From Ryuthela nishihirai (taxonomy: Eukaryota > Arthropoda > Arachnida > Araneae > Heptathelidae), in the NCBI GenBank assembly GCA_038380435.1, contig JAWZYU010000056.1, positions 248,001-312,000 on the forward strand: a stretch of 64,000 nucleotides of DNA. Direction: 5' to 3'. Below, one piece after another: positions 1-50,273 of this stretch; within the stretch, counting starts at the first letter, position 1; each line of letters starts with the position of its first letter. The translations under genes were made by a program, and so were the position numbers. Under the pieces are notes generated by a model. It was not told the DNA's origin. It saw only the letters and a list, made by a program, of their open reading frames with translations, and did not search any database.

Positions 1-48
1 TACACAACCTTTACACTTCAGTACCTGACTGGAATTGGCATCCCTTGA

Positions 49-440
49 GTGGGGGCTGGGGTGGCTCAGTCGGTAGCACGCCAGGCTCGTAATCTGTAGT
101 TCCCAGGTTCGAGTCCCAGCTGGGTCAGTGTTGAGACTTATCTCCGCAAAATTCCCCGCCCTGCCCACGGTCAGTAGGGGACATCGATGGGCTTGGAAAG
201 GCCGCGTCCGTCGGATGGGACATTAAGCTGTGGTCCTGTGGGCAGGAGAACCAAACCCTGTGTACGTTAAAGAACATGCTGCATGGCCTTGATGGGAGGC
301 TACCATCTGTCTTCCAACAGCTGTTCCAGTGGGTCCTCTCCCCCAACCTTCTCTGAGCCTTCAGGATCCTTGTGACCTGGCCATTTAGCCCATGGTGTGC
401 AAAAAAGTGCCACTCAGAGGTAAAACAACAACCAAAAAAA
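49..440 (+). mobile_element. Family A SINE
   Basis: Full-length copy with target duplication gcatcccttga at 38-48 and 441-451. The tail continues into aaccaaaaaaa. Confidence 0.93.
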
Positions 441-824
441 GCATCCCTTGAATGACTTCTTCAGAGACACAAAGATGTGGAAATCACATGGGCAGAGATC
501 TGGATGGTACAAAGTTTTGAAAGTTTTGCTCTATGTAGATATGCATCATCACGAAGGAGGAGCTTAGCATTAAACTCTTAACAGTCAGTTAATTCCTCAG
601 GCTTAAACTATTTCAGCATTGCTTTTCAAATATTATTGTCGTTCTACAAACGAGACCTGTACTTTGAGGCACAGATCACCAACTAATTTTACCTGTGATT
701 TTATGATCGAAAAGTAAACCTAGCCACAATGAAAAAATAATGAAAATAAATATAAACCTCCAGTCATTTGAGACATGTCTCATGATATATTGTATATAAT
801 GTATCTTTTCATCACTTGTTCAGA

Positions 825-1206
825 GGGGCGGGGGTGGCTCAGTCGGTAGCGCGCCAGGCTCGTAATCTGTAGTTCCCAGGTTCGAGTCCCAGCTGGGTCA
901 GCGTTGAGATTTATCTCTGCAAAATTCCCCGCCCTGCCCACGGTCAGTAGGGGACACCGATGGGCTTGGAAAGGCCGCCGTCCGTCGGATGGGACGTTAA
1001 GACGTGGCCCCGTGTGCGGGAGAGCCATACCCTGTGCACGTTAAAGAACACGCTGGATGGCCTTGACGGGAGGCTACCTTCTGTCTCCCAACAGCTGCTC
1101 CAGTGGGTCCCCTCCCCCAGCCTTCTCTGAGCCTTCGGGGTCCATGTGACCTGGCCATTTAGCCCATGGTGTGCGAAAAAGTGCCGCTCAGAGGTAAAAC
1201 AACCCA
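825..1206 (+). mobile_element. Family A SINE
   Basis: Full-length, near-consensus copy with perfect duplication acttgttcaga at 814-824 and 1207-1217. Confidence 0.94.
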
Positions 1207-1699
1207 ACTTGTTCAGATTTACAAGTAATTGAGTAATATTTAGGTTTGCAATTTTCATAAATTCATAACTTGTTTAGATTGATGTAGGAAAAAATGTAAT
1301 AAGTTTTATTTTTCGAGAGAGGAAAAATCAGCTACTGTTCAAGTCACAATTTAATTACTTTAGCATATTTTAGTTTTTTTTTAAATTGATAAGACAATTT
1401 GAAAATTTCAAAAATAATAAGCATTTTTTAATTTTAAAGATTTTTTTTCAATTTTATATTTGCTTAAGAGTAGGAAACAAAACTTAGAAACAAACATACT
1501 TATACATTGCTTAGACAAAAAAATAAGAAACCATATGCCATTTACCATGATGCGCAAGGTAAAGGAGAAGGTCACATGATCTTAAAATTAATACTATCTT
1601 AAAGACAGGCAACACAGCCACTGGCTAACACTTGACCATAATATGGGAAAGTTGGTGTAATCATAGCCAAAACTATGGAAATCATAGCCCTGCTCAGTG

Positions 1700-1905
1700 T
1701 TAAATAAAAAAATCCCCCCCCCCAAGCAGCTGCTTGCCTCAGAGTCTGACAGGAGCCTGTCAGTTTATCGCCATAGTAGAAGGTCTGCGAGAATGGTGGG
1801 AGCTCAGCAGAAAGACAATACTAACATCCGTGCTTTACCCGGGACTCGAACCCAGGTCCCCTGGATCAGCAGCTTAGCGTGCTAGCCACTTGGCCACAGG
1901 ACCAA
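1700..1905 (-). mobile_element. Family B SINE (reference copy)
   Basis: The second tRNA-derived SINE. On the - strand it has an A box (tggccaagtggc), a B box (ggttcgagtcc), then gcacggatgt, a body with ctgctgagctccca, cctgtcagactctg and gcaagcagctgcttg, and a G-run leading to an AT tail. It shares no body sequence with family A. The C-run at about 1717-1727 is the tail junction. Confidence 0.85.
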
Positions 1906-2941
1906 CTCATGACACAGCTACACTGTTACCAGCTACACTGTTAGGACAGCTACACTGTTACTATCTCTAAAGTGTGCACAAGATGGTTAGTAGTTGAAGT
2001 AATTGCGGCTGGCATCTGATATTGCAGTTAAGGGACCATAGTACTTTATGGAGGTCAAAATAGCATTCAGCTGTGTGGCAAATGACCACTGCTTTCAGGA
2101 TAGGCTGATATTAACTCAAATGCAGAGAGCTCAGATATTCAGCAGTTGGTATCCTATTTGGAGACCTTCAGTATCGGTCAAAAAACAGAAAGCAAGACTC
2201 CATTAGCGTTGGTAGAGGTGTGATTGGACTGAAGAGAACTGGAAAGAGGTTATATAATCGGATGAAACACAATTTATGCTCATTTGTGCAGATGGCAACC
2301 ATTTTACATCCTATTATGTTTGTTTTTTTCCCTTATGAGACATTTCTGGATGATGATTCAGCAGTCCATTGTGCAAAATCTGTCATCATGCGAATTCTGC
2401 CATTGTGTGAATTTCCATCATCAGTTCAAAACATGATATGTTCACTCTAGCCTGCATCTGACTTTTCTCAGCTCAAATTGTTAGAGCTCATGATTCTCAG
2501 CAGCTTTACAAATCATGCACTGTGTCTGTTAATCTTGCACCATGCATCTAGTTGAGCATATGTCTTTTCCCCTCCACTCAGTTTATGCATTTGCAATTTA
2601 ATTTACATTGCTTCTGATCACCACTTTTTAGCACTTAACCATGTGTTGTAGTAGGACATATGTTAAATGCAATTAGCCAAAACAAACACATAGAACCCAC
2701 TTTTTTTTGTAGTGTTCTCATCAAGGTGTCTCTAGTTCACACATGCAAAAAGCACTCCCACTTTTTTGTGTATCTTGCTTAGGGACTTGCACTGCTGACA
2801 CCACATTCTGTAACCTACCACTGATATTACCCTCCATGATCTGCAGTTACCTGGGCACTTATATGATCTACCTACTATTTAGTAAGACAACAAAATTTCC
2901 ATGGTCTGAGCATGATATATGTTGCCTATCAGATGGTAGGA

Positions 2942-3329
2942 GGAGGGGCGGGGGTGGCTCAGTCGGTAGCGCGCCAGTCTCTTAATCTGTAGTTCCCAGG
3001 TTCGAGTCCCAGCTGGGTCAGCGTTGAGATTTATCTCCGCAAAATTCCCCGCCCTGCCCGCGGTCAATAGGGGACACCGATGAGCTTGGAAAGGCCGCCG
3101 TCCGTCGGATGGGACGTTAAGCCGTGGCCCCGTGTGTGGGAGAGTCATACCCTGTGCACGTTAAAGAACACGCTGGATGGCCTTGACGGGGGGCTACCAT
3201 TTGTCTCCCAATAGCTGTTCTAGTGGGTCCCCTCCCCCAACCTTCTCTTAGCCTTCGGGGTCCATGTGACCTGGCCATTTAGCCCATGGTGTGCAAAAAA
3301 GTGCCGCTCAGATGTAAAACAACCCAACC
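2942..3329 (+). mobile_element. Family A SINE
   Basis: Full-length copy with duplication cagatggtagga at 2930-2941 and 3330-3341. Confidence 0.94.
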
Positions 3330-3726
3330 CAGATGGTAGGAAGATTTTGTGTCTGAGCTAGATGGTTTTATGAATGACTTGCAGAATGTTGTCATACATA
3401 AGTACAAAGGAGATTTATTTACAGTTTTTAACTTTATTCACAGATGAGGCAGTTAAGGAGTAAGTTCTTTGAACAACCCACTTCTCACCTGTGTCACGTG
3501 ATCCCCAAATGTACTAAAATGAGAAAAAGGATTTCTCTGCACTTTCACACTAAATGTTGGAAAACTTCAAACATTAAAAAACTAGAGCATATCACAAAAG
3601 CATTATTGTTTTAAGAAATCTCCAAAAATGGTAAAAGCTGAAATTGCCTAAGCTTATGAAAACTTAATATATATATTGGTTATCAAGTTAAAGAATAATT
3701 GACAAAAGTATAAAAAAAATAAAAAT

Positions 3727-3775
3727 AAATACCCCCTCAAGCAGCTGCTTGCCACAGAGGTCTGACAGGAGTAAT
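3727..3775 (-). mobile_element. Family B SINE, 3' fragment
   Basis: Only the terminal segment (aataccccctcaagcagctg, ccacagaggtctgacagg) remains. Confidence 0.75.
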
Positions 3776-5006
3776 GATGGTGTCGAAATTAGGGGACAGG
3801 GGATGTTAATAAGGCATATGATTACTCCTGATAACCATAACTTCACACATCGTGTTCTCATATTGTTGGCATGACTATTGGTGAGGTTTAGCGTCACTGA
3901 AGCCCACTTCTCCCCAAGATCAGATCTGTGTTCTTTGAGGATTCCAGTTGGGGACTAACATCCCACAATTCACCTCTCCAGTGTGTTCCCACTTCCTCAT
4001 TAGATTCAGGTCCAGGAATGTGGCAAATCTCTTTTATCTGAATATCTTCGCTTTCAAGGAAAACATTGGCCTTATGAACCTAGGTGAGAGGCATTATCAT
4101 CCATAAAGGTGAAATCAAGGCCAAGAGCACTCATGAAAAGTATCACATAAGGTGTAAGAACTTTAATTCTGAATTGCTGAGCAGTCAGAGTGGCATTTAT
4201 AGAGTATGCATTATACAGTATGTCTTAACTTTAATCCCTCTGGCCAATGATAGCTTACAAGACAAATTATAGTCGTCCTGAGCAGTTGAGAGGACTTTGT
4301 TGTGATTTAAGATTAACCTCAGCTGCTTCTTGAAGTTACATCCAAAGTCTTTAGAGGATATTTTGTGATAAATTTAAGACCCTGGCTACCTGAATCTGGG
4401 ATTGGCCTGCTTCCATTCTGCATATTGCTCTCCACTGTATGTAATCATCTATACATCATCTTTGTGGCATGGTATAATCAAATTACTACCCGCATTAACA
4501 CCAGGCTTTCTGGAACAGAAATGAGTGCCAACACACAGTCACTTTTTAGTGACTTAATTTGCATGCTTATAGTTCTTGTACTTAAACATGTACCTTAGTC
4601 CACATTTCATGTCATTTTCAAGCATAGTTTTTGAAACATAAAATTATCCTTTAATTTTGAGCATTAATATGGTGAGCGGTTTAACACAGTAGTTATTCTT
4701 TTTGTATTAATTACTTAGCTAAGGTTACTTTAATTGCTATAACTTTCCAAATTCTTTAAATACTGAATATTACTGGAAGCCCAGATTAGACTTTGTTCTT
4801 AGATTTTTTTGAAAAGATTTACAGGATACAGAACTGTTCATTTGGCTTTACATTGATGTAGCACTAAGGTACTTAAATATGTTTTGTAGATTGTGCTATA
4901 GCAATGGTTCCTAACCTTTTTGGGCTGGATGCCCCATTTTATTCTTCTGACACCCCCATTCATGGAGGGCGATGTTAATCTATGAAGTACTCGATATTCT
5001 GTTTAA

Positions 5007-5391
5007 CTCTTTGCACTCAAAGTTTTTTTTTGCTATAGGAAAGTAGCAACTCGAAGTTTTTTTCCTAAAAAGTTGATGAAAGTTTTTTTTAACTAACATA
5101 AAAATAAATCATATATAAACAATGTGAAATCAAACTCATATTCACTGCTACTAATTTCATCATTTGGCTCCATTTTTATAACCACTAAAAGTAGGCTAAG
5201 TTTAAAATAATAATTTTAAGTGAACTCAATGTTGTACTCTGAAGTGCACATAGACAATAGATTTACCCATCTAAAATGTAAAGAGGAAAGATATCTGTTT
5301 ATAACACGGTTATTGTCACTTCTCAGTCGCCATTCGAGTTGCTGCACTGAACCAAGTGGCGACTGAGGATCTCCTCTCGAGTGCAAAGGAT
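5007..5391. mobile_element. MITE-like element with ctttgcactc ends
   Basis: Inverted ends ctttgcactc (5009-5018) and gagtgcaaag (5379-5388). TTAA stands directly before the left end, but the right flank lacks it. Inside are repeated aagtttttttt motifs and no coding sequence. Confidence 0.45.
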
Positions 5392-5428
5392 CTCTGTTTA
5401 TAAACCACTTATTGTCACCTCAGTCACC

Positions 5429-5818
5429 TGAGGCAGGGGTGGCTCAGTCGGTAGCGCGCCAGACTTGTAATCTGTAGTTCCCAGGTTCGAGTCCCAGCTG
5501 GGTCAGCGTTGAGATTTATCTCCGCAAAATTTCCCCGCCCTGCCCATGGTCAGTTAGGGGACACCGATGGGCTTGAAAAGGCCGCCGTCCATTGGATGGG
5601 ACGTTAAGCCGTGGTCCCGTGTGCGGGAGATCCATACCCTGTGCACGTTAAAGAACACGCTGGATGGCCTTGACGGGAGGCTACCATCTGTCTCCCAACA
5701 GCTGTTCCAGTGGGTCCCCTCCCCCAACCTTCTCTGAGCCTTTGGGGTCCATGTGACCTGGCCATTTAGCCCATTGTGTGCAAAAAAGTGCCGCTCAGAG
5801 GTAAAACAATCCAATCCA
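5429..5818 (+). mobile_element. Family A SINE
   Basis: Full-length copy flanked by acctcagtcacc / acctcaatcacc (one mismatch). Its flanks also carry a diverged direct repeat of host sequence (about 5326-5385 and 5823-5882, cattcgagttgctgca...), so a local duplication predates or accompanies the insertion. Confidence 0.9.
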
Positions 5819-6039
5819 ACCTCAATCACCATTCGAGTTGCTGCATCAAACCAAGTGGCAACCGAGGGTCGCCTCTCGAGGACAGAGGGCAAATACATTT
5901 TTATAGAAAAGGAAACTTCCCCATTGGGAACCATTATGTTTTATAATTGGACATGTATTACATTTAAATTTAGGAAAGGGGATTAAGCATAGCTGACGAT
6001 TTTTCTTTGTTGAAGGTTTTAATATCTATTCATTTGCAG

Positions 6040-44931
<38,892 letters not shown>

Positions 44932-45297
44932 CAAATATTGTAACTTGATAAGAAATACTTGAAATTTTCGAAATAGTTTTTTTTATATATATAGTCTCTT
45001 TGTATATTTAAAAAGCAGAGAAAATTTTAACCTTCATTTTAAAGTTTTCCAGTAACATAGAAGGTGATATCAGTGATGACGGCAGCAGTCCACTTTATAC
45101 ATTCATTATATATTCATGTACATCCAGTTACAATAGGAAGATTTTCTGATGTGATTTTCGTGTGAACAAATGATTTTCAACAGCAAGCATGTAATTAGTT
45201 TTATCGTTTCTGACTGAATGTATTGTGTGCTTATTGTGACACTAAAAAAAAAGAGAAATTTTAAAAAACTAGTATATTCAAGTATTTATTTCCAAGT

Positions 45298-45303
45298 AAT
45301 AAA
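45298..45303 (+). promoter_or_regulatory. Psn: Candidate presenilin poly(A) signal
   Basis: An AATAAA lies about 370 nt after the presenilin stop in AT-rich DNA. A second candidate is at 45385-45390. Both lie before the next SINE at about 45512. Which is used cannot be told from sequence. Confidence 0.45.
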
Positions 45304-45511
45304 GTAATTTTTCCGGTGTCTCTTTTCAAAATGCAGTTTTCAGGTAAAATGTTGTGCATTGTTTTTCAGCCCAGTATTAAAAAAAATAAAAGTTTTGGAA
45401 AATAATAGAAAAATATAATCATTAGCAACCTTATTAATGATAAAATAGGATTTTCTGTATTGAAAGTAAGACTTTCTCTGATGAAGTTTTTAAAACTGAC
45501 TCTGTCAAATG

Positions 45512-45897
45512 GGGGCGGGGGTGGCTCAGTCGGTAGCGTGCCAGGCTCGTAATATGTAGTTCCCAGGTTCGAGTCCCAGCTGGGTCAACGTTGAGATTTA
45601 TCTCTGCAAAATTCCCCGCCCTGCCCATGGTCAGTAGGGGACACAGATGGGCTTGGAAAGGCCGCCGTCCGTCGGATGGGACGTTAAGCCGTGGCCCCGT
45701 GTGTGGGAGAGCCATACCCTGTGCACGCTAAAGAACATGCTGGATGGCCTTGACGGGAGGCTACCATCTGTCTCCCAACAGCTGTTCCAGTGGGTCCCCT
45801 CCCCAAACCTTCTCTGAGCCTTCGGGTCCATGTGACCTGACCATTTAGCCCATGGTGTGCAAAAAAGTGCCGCTCAGAGGTAAAAACCCAACCCAGA
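45512..45897 (+). mobile_element. Family A SINE
   Basis: Near-consensus copy about 580 bp downstream of the presenilin stop codon. Confidence 0.92.
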
Positions 45898-46179
45898 ATC
45901 TTATTCAAAAATCAGTCCCTCTGCCAAGTCCAAATTTGCTAAAGGAAGCCGGTAAAACAAAATCAATTCGATGCTATATTTCCACAAGGCAAAAAAAATA
46001 GTATGAATAAAATGCCAAAGAATTATGGAAGACATTAAAAATACCAGAAATATTAAAGAGCAAAATTTTGCAATATAAAAATTTAGAGCAGGACAGATTT
46101 TGCAAGCACCTCCCAGAGAGAACTGAACCCACACGAAGCGAAGGACCAACAACCTGGACTGAGATTCTGAAATCCTTGC

Positions 46180-46790
46180 ATTTCTAACACTTAAGTCAAA
46201 AAAAGCATCGTGTACATCACTAAAAACTTTCGTAACTTTATCCACCTCAAAGCTATAAAATATAGACCTTACCTTCTACGATAAGCTACTTGTAATTGTA
46301 ATACAAACACCATTCTCATCCAATGACTTACCAAATGTCCCCAGATTAAATTTAGCTAATCTTGTGCGAGAACAATAATCATGGTTAATGTAAATTCCGG
46401 TATCTTTGAGCTTGGAGACATTGCTCTTAATTCTTTCCATATCTTTTTAAAAGTTTACAAATAATCATTCGATAACACGAGTCCCTCGTTTTTCCTCCTT
46501 CAATCGAAATATTCCAAATACCAAGTTTCTCAGAACATTTCAAAATGTTTGCTTCGGTAATTTCCCGTGATTCCTTCACCTCTTCAAGACCAGAAATAAT
46601 AGTATTATTCCTATGACCATGATATCTTCTAAATCAGCAACTTTGTTCAGAAGCAGTTGATTCTCAAGTGGCACATAATCGATTCCACGCTGAGCACGAG
46701 GGCAAGAACTTTTTTTTACATCAGTTAAGTTGATCTTACAATCGGCCAATAATATTTTCAACCCACAGTGGTATTATCTCAATAGAATCA
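46180..46790 (-). pseudogene. Decayed LINE ORF1-like fragment
   Basis: On the - strand, across frames, I read HRNNTIISGLEE, EANILKCSEKLGI and KLKDTGIYINHDYCSRTRL, a pattern I recall from ORF1 proteins of CR1/RTE-like LINEs. Stops and frameshifts break it. The identification is from memory of the motif and is tentative. Confidence 0.45.
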
Positions 46791-46806
46791 AGGAACAATT
46801 CTAGCT

Positions 46807-46904
46807 ACCCACACAATCTCCAGGATATATCTATAAGATGTCTAAGATAACCACTAGATATCCATTTATTATCTTATGGATGTATTTTAGAGATTGTGTG
46901 GGTT
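46807..46904. mobile_element. Palindromic MITE-like element
   Basis: Arms acccacacaatctc (left) and gagattgtgtgggt (right) extend inward with mismatches through tataagat and atcttat. Length about 98 bp. Confidence 0.65.
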
Positions 46905-47388
46905 ATTAAGTCTTTTAGGTTCGGCAGCAGGAAAGGGAACAGGACAACGAGGCCGGTGTGATGAGAACGCCGTGAAGCCGGAATACAGGCGTAAATGGCG
47001 AATATAGAAGGAACTGAAACCATGGATATATTCCAACTCGAGAGGAAGGGCTTCTGTGTTTTTTTTCTATGGTTTATTTTGCAAGTCTCTCTGATTCAGT
47101 AGTACTATCGAATTTCAAACGTGTACGACGAAAAAGCTCTGAATCAACCGCAACAGAGGAAAATATCTTTCGTTTCGACCTACTAGGTTCGTACATCATA
47201 TTGCACAAAAGTTGAAGACCCCACAGCCAAGTAACGATCGACAAAGAGGAAAAGGAACGAAAGAGTGAAAAGACATAAGAAACAAATTTTTGTATAAAAA
47301 TTTTGTTAAAAACAAATTTGTATAAAAACATGGAAAAACCAGGGTAAAAGAGAAAATTTAACAATGGATGTATAGGACCCATAGAATA
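46905..47388. other. Intergenic segment of unknown origin
   Basis: A 102-codon - strand frame (47382-47074) has a basic, Ser-rich first part and a hydrophobic end. I recognise no family. It may belong to the decayed LINE ORF1 region next to it. Confidence 0.3.
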
Positions 47389-47670
47389 ACAAGTTGGATT
47401 GTTTTATCTCGGAGTAGCATTTTTTGCATACAATGGGCTAAAGGCCAGGTCACAAGGACTCCAAGAAGGTTGAGGGAAGGGACCCACTGGAGCAGCTGTT
47501 GGGAGACAGATGGCAACCTCCCATCAGGGCCAACCAGTGTGATCTTTAACATGCACAGGGTATGGCTCGATTGCACATGATGCCATGGCCTAACGTACCA
47601 TCTACGGACGGTGGCGGACTTTCCAAACCCATTGGTGTCCCTTACTGACAGAGGATAGGGTGGGGAGTTT
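47389..47670 (-). mobile_element. Family A SINE, older truncated copy
   Basis: 3' part and central domain on the - strand (ggattgttttatctcggag to ctgacagaggatagggtgggg). The tRNA head is absent. Confidence 0.82.
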
Positions 47671-47779
47671 GTGTTTTTAGTTTTACGTAGTTAATACTTG
47701 AAATGACGAAGGTTATTTGGGAAAGCCCAAATTCAGTTTAGGAATATAAGTCGATTTTCATTTTAGAGGAAAAATTGCG

Positions 47780-47856
47780 TTGAGCCGGGCGAGATACGAA
47801 CCCACGATCTCCTGATAACATGTCAGGTGCCCTGGACCACTGAGCTAGCGGCCGCC
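47780..47856 (-). mobile_element. tRNA-like sequence, head of a third SINE type or tRNA pseudogene
   Basis: On the - strand there is tagctcagtggtc (A box), a perfect 5-bp anticodon stem cctga/tcagg with a 7-base loop, and gggttcgtatctc (B-box-like). Position 33 of the loop is A, not the invariant T, and the acceptor arm does not pair well. I therefore do not call it a functional tRNA gene. Confidence 0.55.
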
Positions 47857-48268
47857 GATCAAGATCTCTAATTGATGATATGAACATAATGAAAGTCGAG
47901 TTTATTCAATATTTAATCAATTTAGGAATTCTAATGTTCACTATAAATTCAACTAAAGCTAGTTTTCTCACACTTACTAGTCACTACTAGTTTAAGAATT
48001 AGGTTAAAAAATTTTTGATTTCATTAACCAAGTAAATTAATAACTAATTAATCAAACTATAAAAAAGAAACTACAACAAAATAAAAATATGTGGATGATC
48101 ATTACATAGAAAAAAAATATATTTTGCTACAATAATTATTATTTCAGAAAATAAAATCTTTATATTTCAAAAACTACACAAAGTAGTATTAAATTTATTA
48201 AAAAAAAGTTTAAATTTATTAAATTTATTTAAATTTTACTTTACATTTGAAGTGGAACAATTTCTTAA

Positions 48269-48796
48269 CCCTTTCACGACTAAGGGAAACATTTTTCCCA
48301 TTTTAAAATTGGTGATTGTCGTATTTAATTATAACCTTATCTGCATTTTTTTATACAGAATGTCAAAATAGAACGTATTCCGAACGCAATTACGTAAACG
48401 GGAACGTTTACAAAACAGAAACAGAACTGTCAGGACGCATAATATATGTACTATGTGCAATGTCCATCTTTGCTTCACAACCAAAAGAAATTGCTTCGCA
48501 GAATATCATAATTAGCACATCATTTTGTATACTAATTTTATTTCATAATTTTGTATTATTTTAGTTAACATTTCGTTATAATCAACCAATAAATAAAAGA
48601 CATTGCATAATAAGCCTAACTATAATTTGTGTTACCTTTATAGTCCATTGGGAAAAATATTTCCCATAAAATTCCAAAAAACTACACATTGTTATGTATT
48701 TTTCTTATGATTTTTATTTATTTTACGTCTAAACAAACTAAAATAAACAGTTACATACTAATATTTACTCTTAGAAACCTTATGGTTCTGAAAGGG
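48269..48796. mobile_element. piggyBac-like MITE
   Basis: Ends are CCCTTTCA after TTAA (48265-48268) and TGAAAGGG before TTGA (48797-48800), consistent with TTAA target choice and one mutated flank. Subterminal inverted repeats around gggaaacatttttccca and gggaaaaatatttccca add support. No transposase is present. Confidence 0.55.
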
Positions 48797-49117
48797 TTGA
48801 CAAATTTCTGACTGGTGCCTACAGTTGCTTTTGTTGATGCTACGCTTAACGATAGTTCTTTGCCTACATGCACATCATTCTGGGATAAAAATGACGGTAA
48901 ATATCAAACCGAATGTACTGTAAAGTTGCGCGAGAATCACGTCTTGTTCCAATCTTGCACAACTCGTCTTGAATAACACCAATTATCCTTCTAGGGCACC
49001 TTTTGCTTTATTAACATCTGGAATTGGGACAATAATATTTCCCCCGTTTTTTGATGTAGGGCGAGATTCGTCATTTATCTTTTTCATTCGTTTTGCCTGT
49101 ATTTCCAAATTTTCTGG

Positions 49118-49566
49118 TTGGGTTGTTTTACCTCTGAGCACTTTTTTGCACACCATGGGCTAAATGGCCAGGTCACATGGACCCCGAAGGCTCAGAGAAG
49201 GTTGGGGGAGGGGACCCACTGAAATAGCGTTGGGAGACATGGTAGCCTTCCGTCAAGGCCATCCAGCGTGTTCTTTAACGTGCTCAGGGTATGAATCTCC
49301 CACACACAGGACACGGCTTAACGTTCCATCTGACGGAAAGACAGCCTTTCCAAGCCCATCAGCGTCCCCTATTGACAAAGGCGGCCTTTCCAAGCCCATC
49401 AGCGTCCCCTATTGACAAAGGCGGCCTTTCCAAGCCCATCAGCGTCCCCTATTGACCGTGGGCAGGGTATTTTGTGGAGATAAATCTCAACACTGACCTA
49501 GCTGGGACTCGAACCTGGAAACTACAGATTAGAGCCCGGTGCGCTACCGACTGAACCACCCTGCTT
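49118..49566 (-). mobile_element. Family A SINE with internal 42-bp triplication
   Basis: The central domain is expanded by a 42-bp unit (cctttccaagcccatcagcg...) present three times between about 49346 and 49458. The head is diverged but A- and B-box positions are visible. Confidence 0.88.
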
Positions 49567-49821
49567 CAATTTTCTGGCAGATGTGATTTTTGATTCCTTA
49601 TTGCAATTCAAGCAAAAAAAAAATTCTGCCATAGCCTTCTTTCGCATCAATTTCAGGAACACTATAATTACATATTGAACATATGTGAACTTGTCTGAAC
49701 TAGTATTGACTAAGAAAACTAGTTTTAACTAAATTTTAGTGAATATTAGAATTCGAAAAGACAAATCAGGGTTTTCCCAAATAGCTTTCATCTTTCTAGT
49801 ATTAACTAAAAAAATAAATAA

Positions 49822-49998
49822 ATACCTCCTCAAGCAGCTGTTTGCCACAAAACGTCTCACAGGAGCCTGTCAGTTCCGAGGATGGTCAAAGAAACCTCAG
49901 CAGAAAAACGGCACCACCCTCCATGTGTTATATGGGGCTCGAGCCCAGGTCCCTTAGATCAGTAGTCAAGCACGCTAACCACTTGGCCACGGGATGGC
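49822..49998 (-). mobile_element. Family B SINE
   Basis: Complete - strand copy from cctcctcaagcagctg to the head ggccacggga. It is followed after about 20 bp by another copy in the same orientation. Confidence 0.84.
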
Positions 49999-50018
49999 AT
50001 ATTAACTATGAAAATAAT

Positions 50019-50165
50019 AAATACCTCCTCAAGCAGCTGCTTGCCACAGCGGTCTGACAGGAGCCTGTCAGTTTATATGCCACAGTAGATCTGAGAGGAT
50101 GGCAGGACCTCAGCAGAAAAACAACACAAACATCCATGCCTTATCCGGGGCTCAAACCCAGATCT
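50019..50165 (-). mobile_element. Family B SINE, truncated within the head
   Basis: Same orientation as the preceding copy. It stops at the B box (ggctcaaacccagatc), so the A box is missing. Confidence 0.82.
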
Positions 50166-50273
50166 GAAATCGAGTTTTAAATATAAACCTAATATTAATA
50201 TAATAAATAAACCTAATATTAATATAATACTAATTTAAATATAACCCCTCGAAAATGGCAGCATCGATTAAAA

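Larger units (their letters stand above)
1..6039 (+). other. Region upstream of the first identified presenilin exon
   Basis: Apart from the SINEs, family B copies and MITE listed, this AT-rich stretch shows no recognisable exon, promoter or RNA gene. It may be intron between an upstream presenilin exon and 6040, or 5' flanking DNA. Confidence 0.5.
47678..49805. mobile_element. Region bounded by about 60-bp inverted repeats
   Basis: The segment from 47678 (gtagttaatacttgaa, ggttatttgggaaag) is matched, reverse-complemented, by one ending near 49805 (ctttcccaaatagc-type, tagtattaacta). Between them lie the tRNA-like sequence, AT-rich DNA, a piggyBac-like MITE and a SINE. It may be a large non-autonomous DNA element or two inverted copies of one SINE body. 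Confidence 0.4.
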
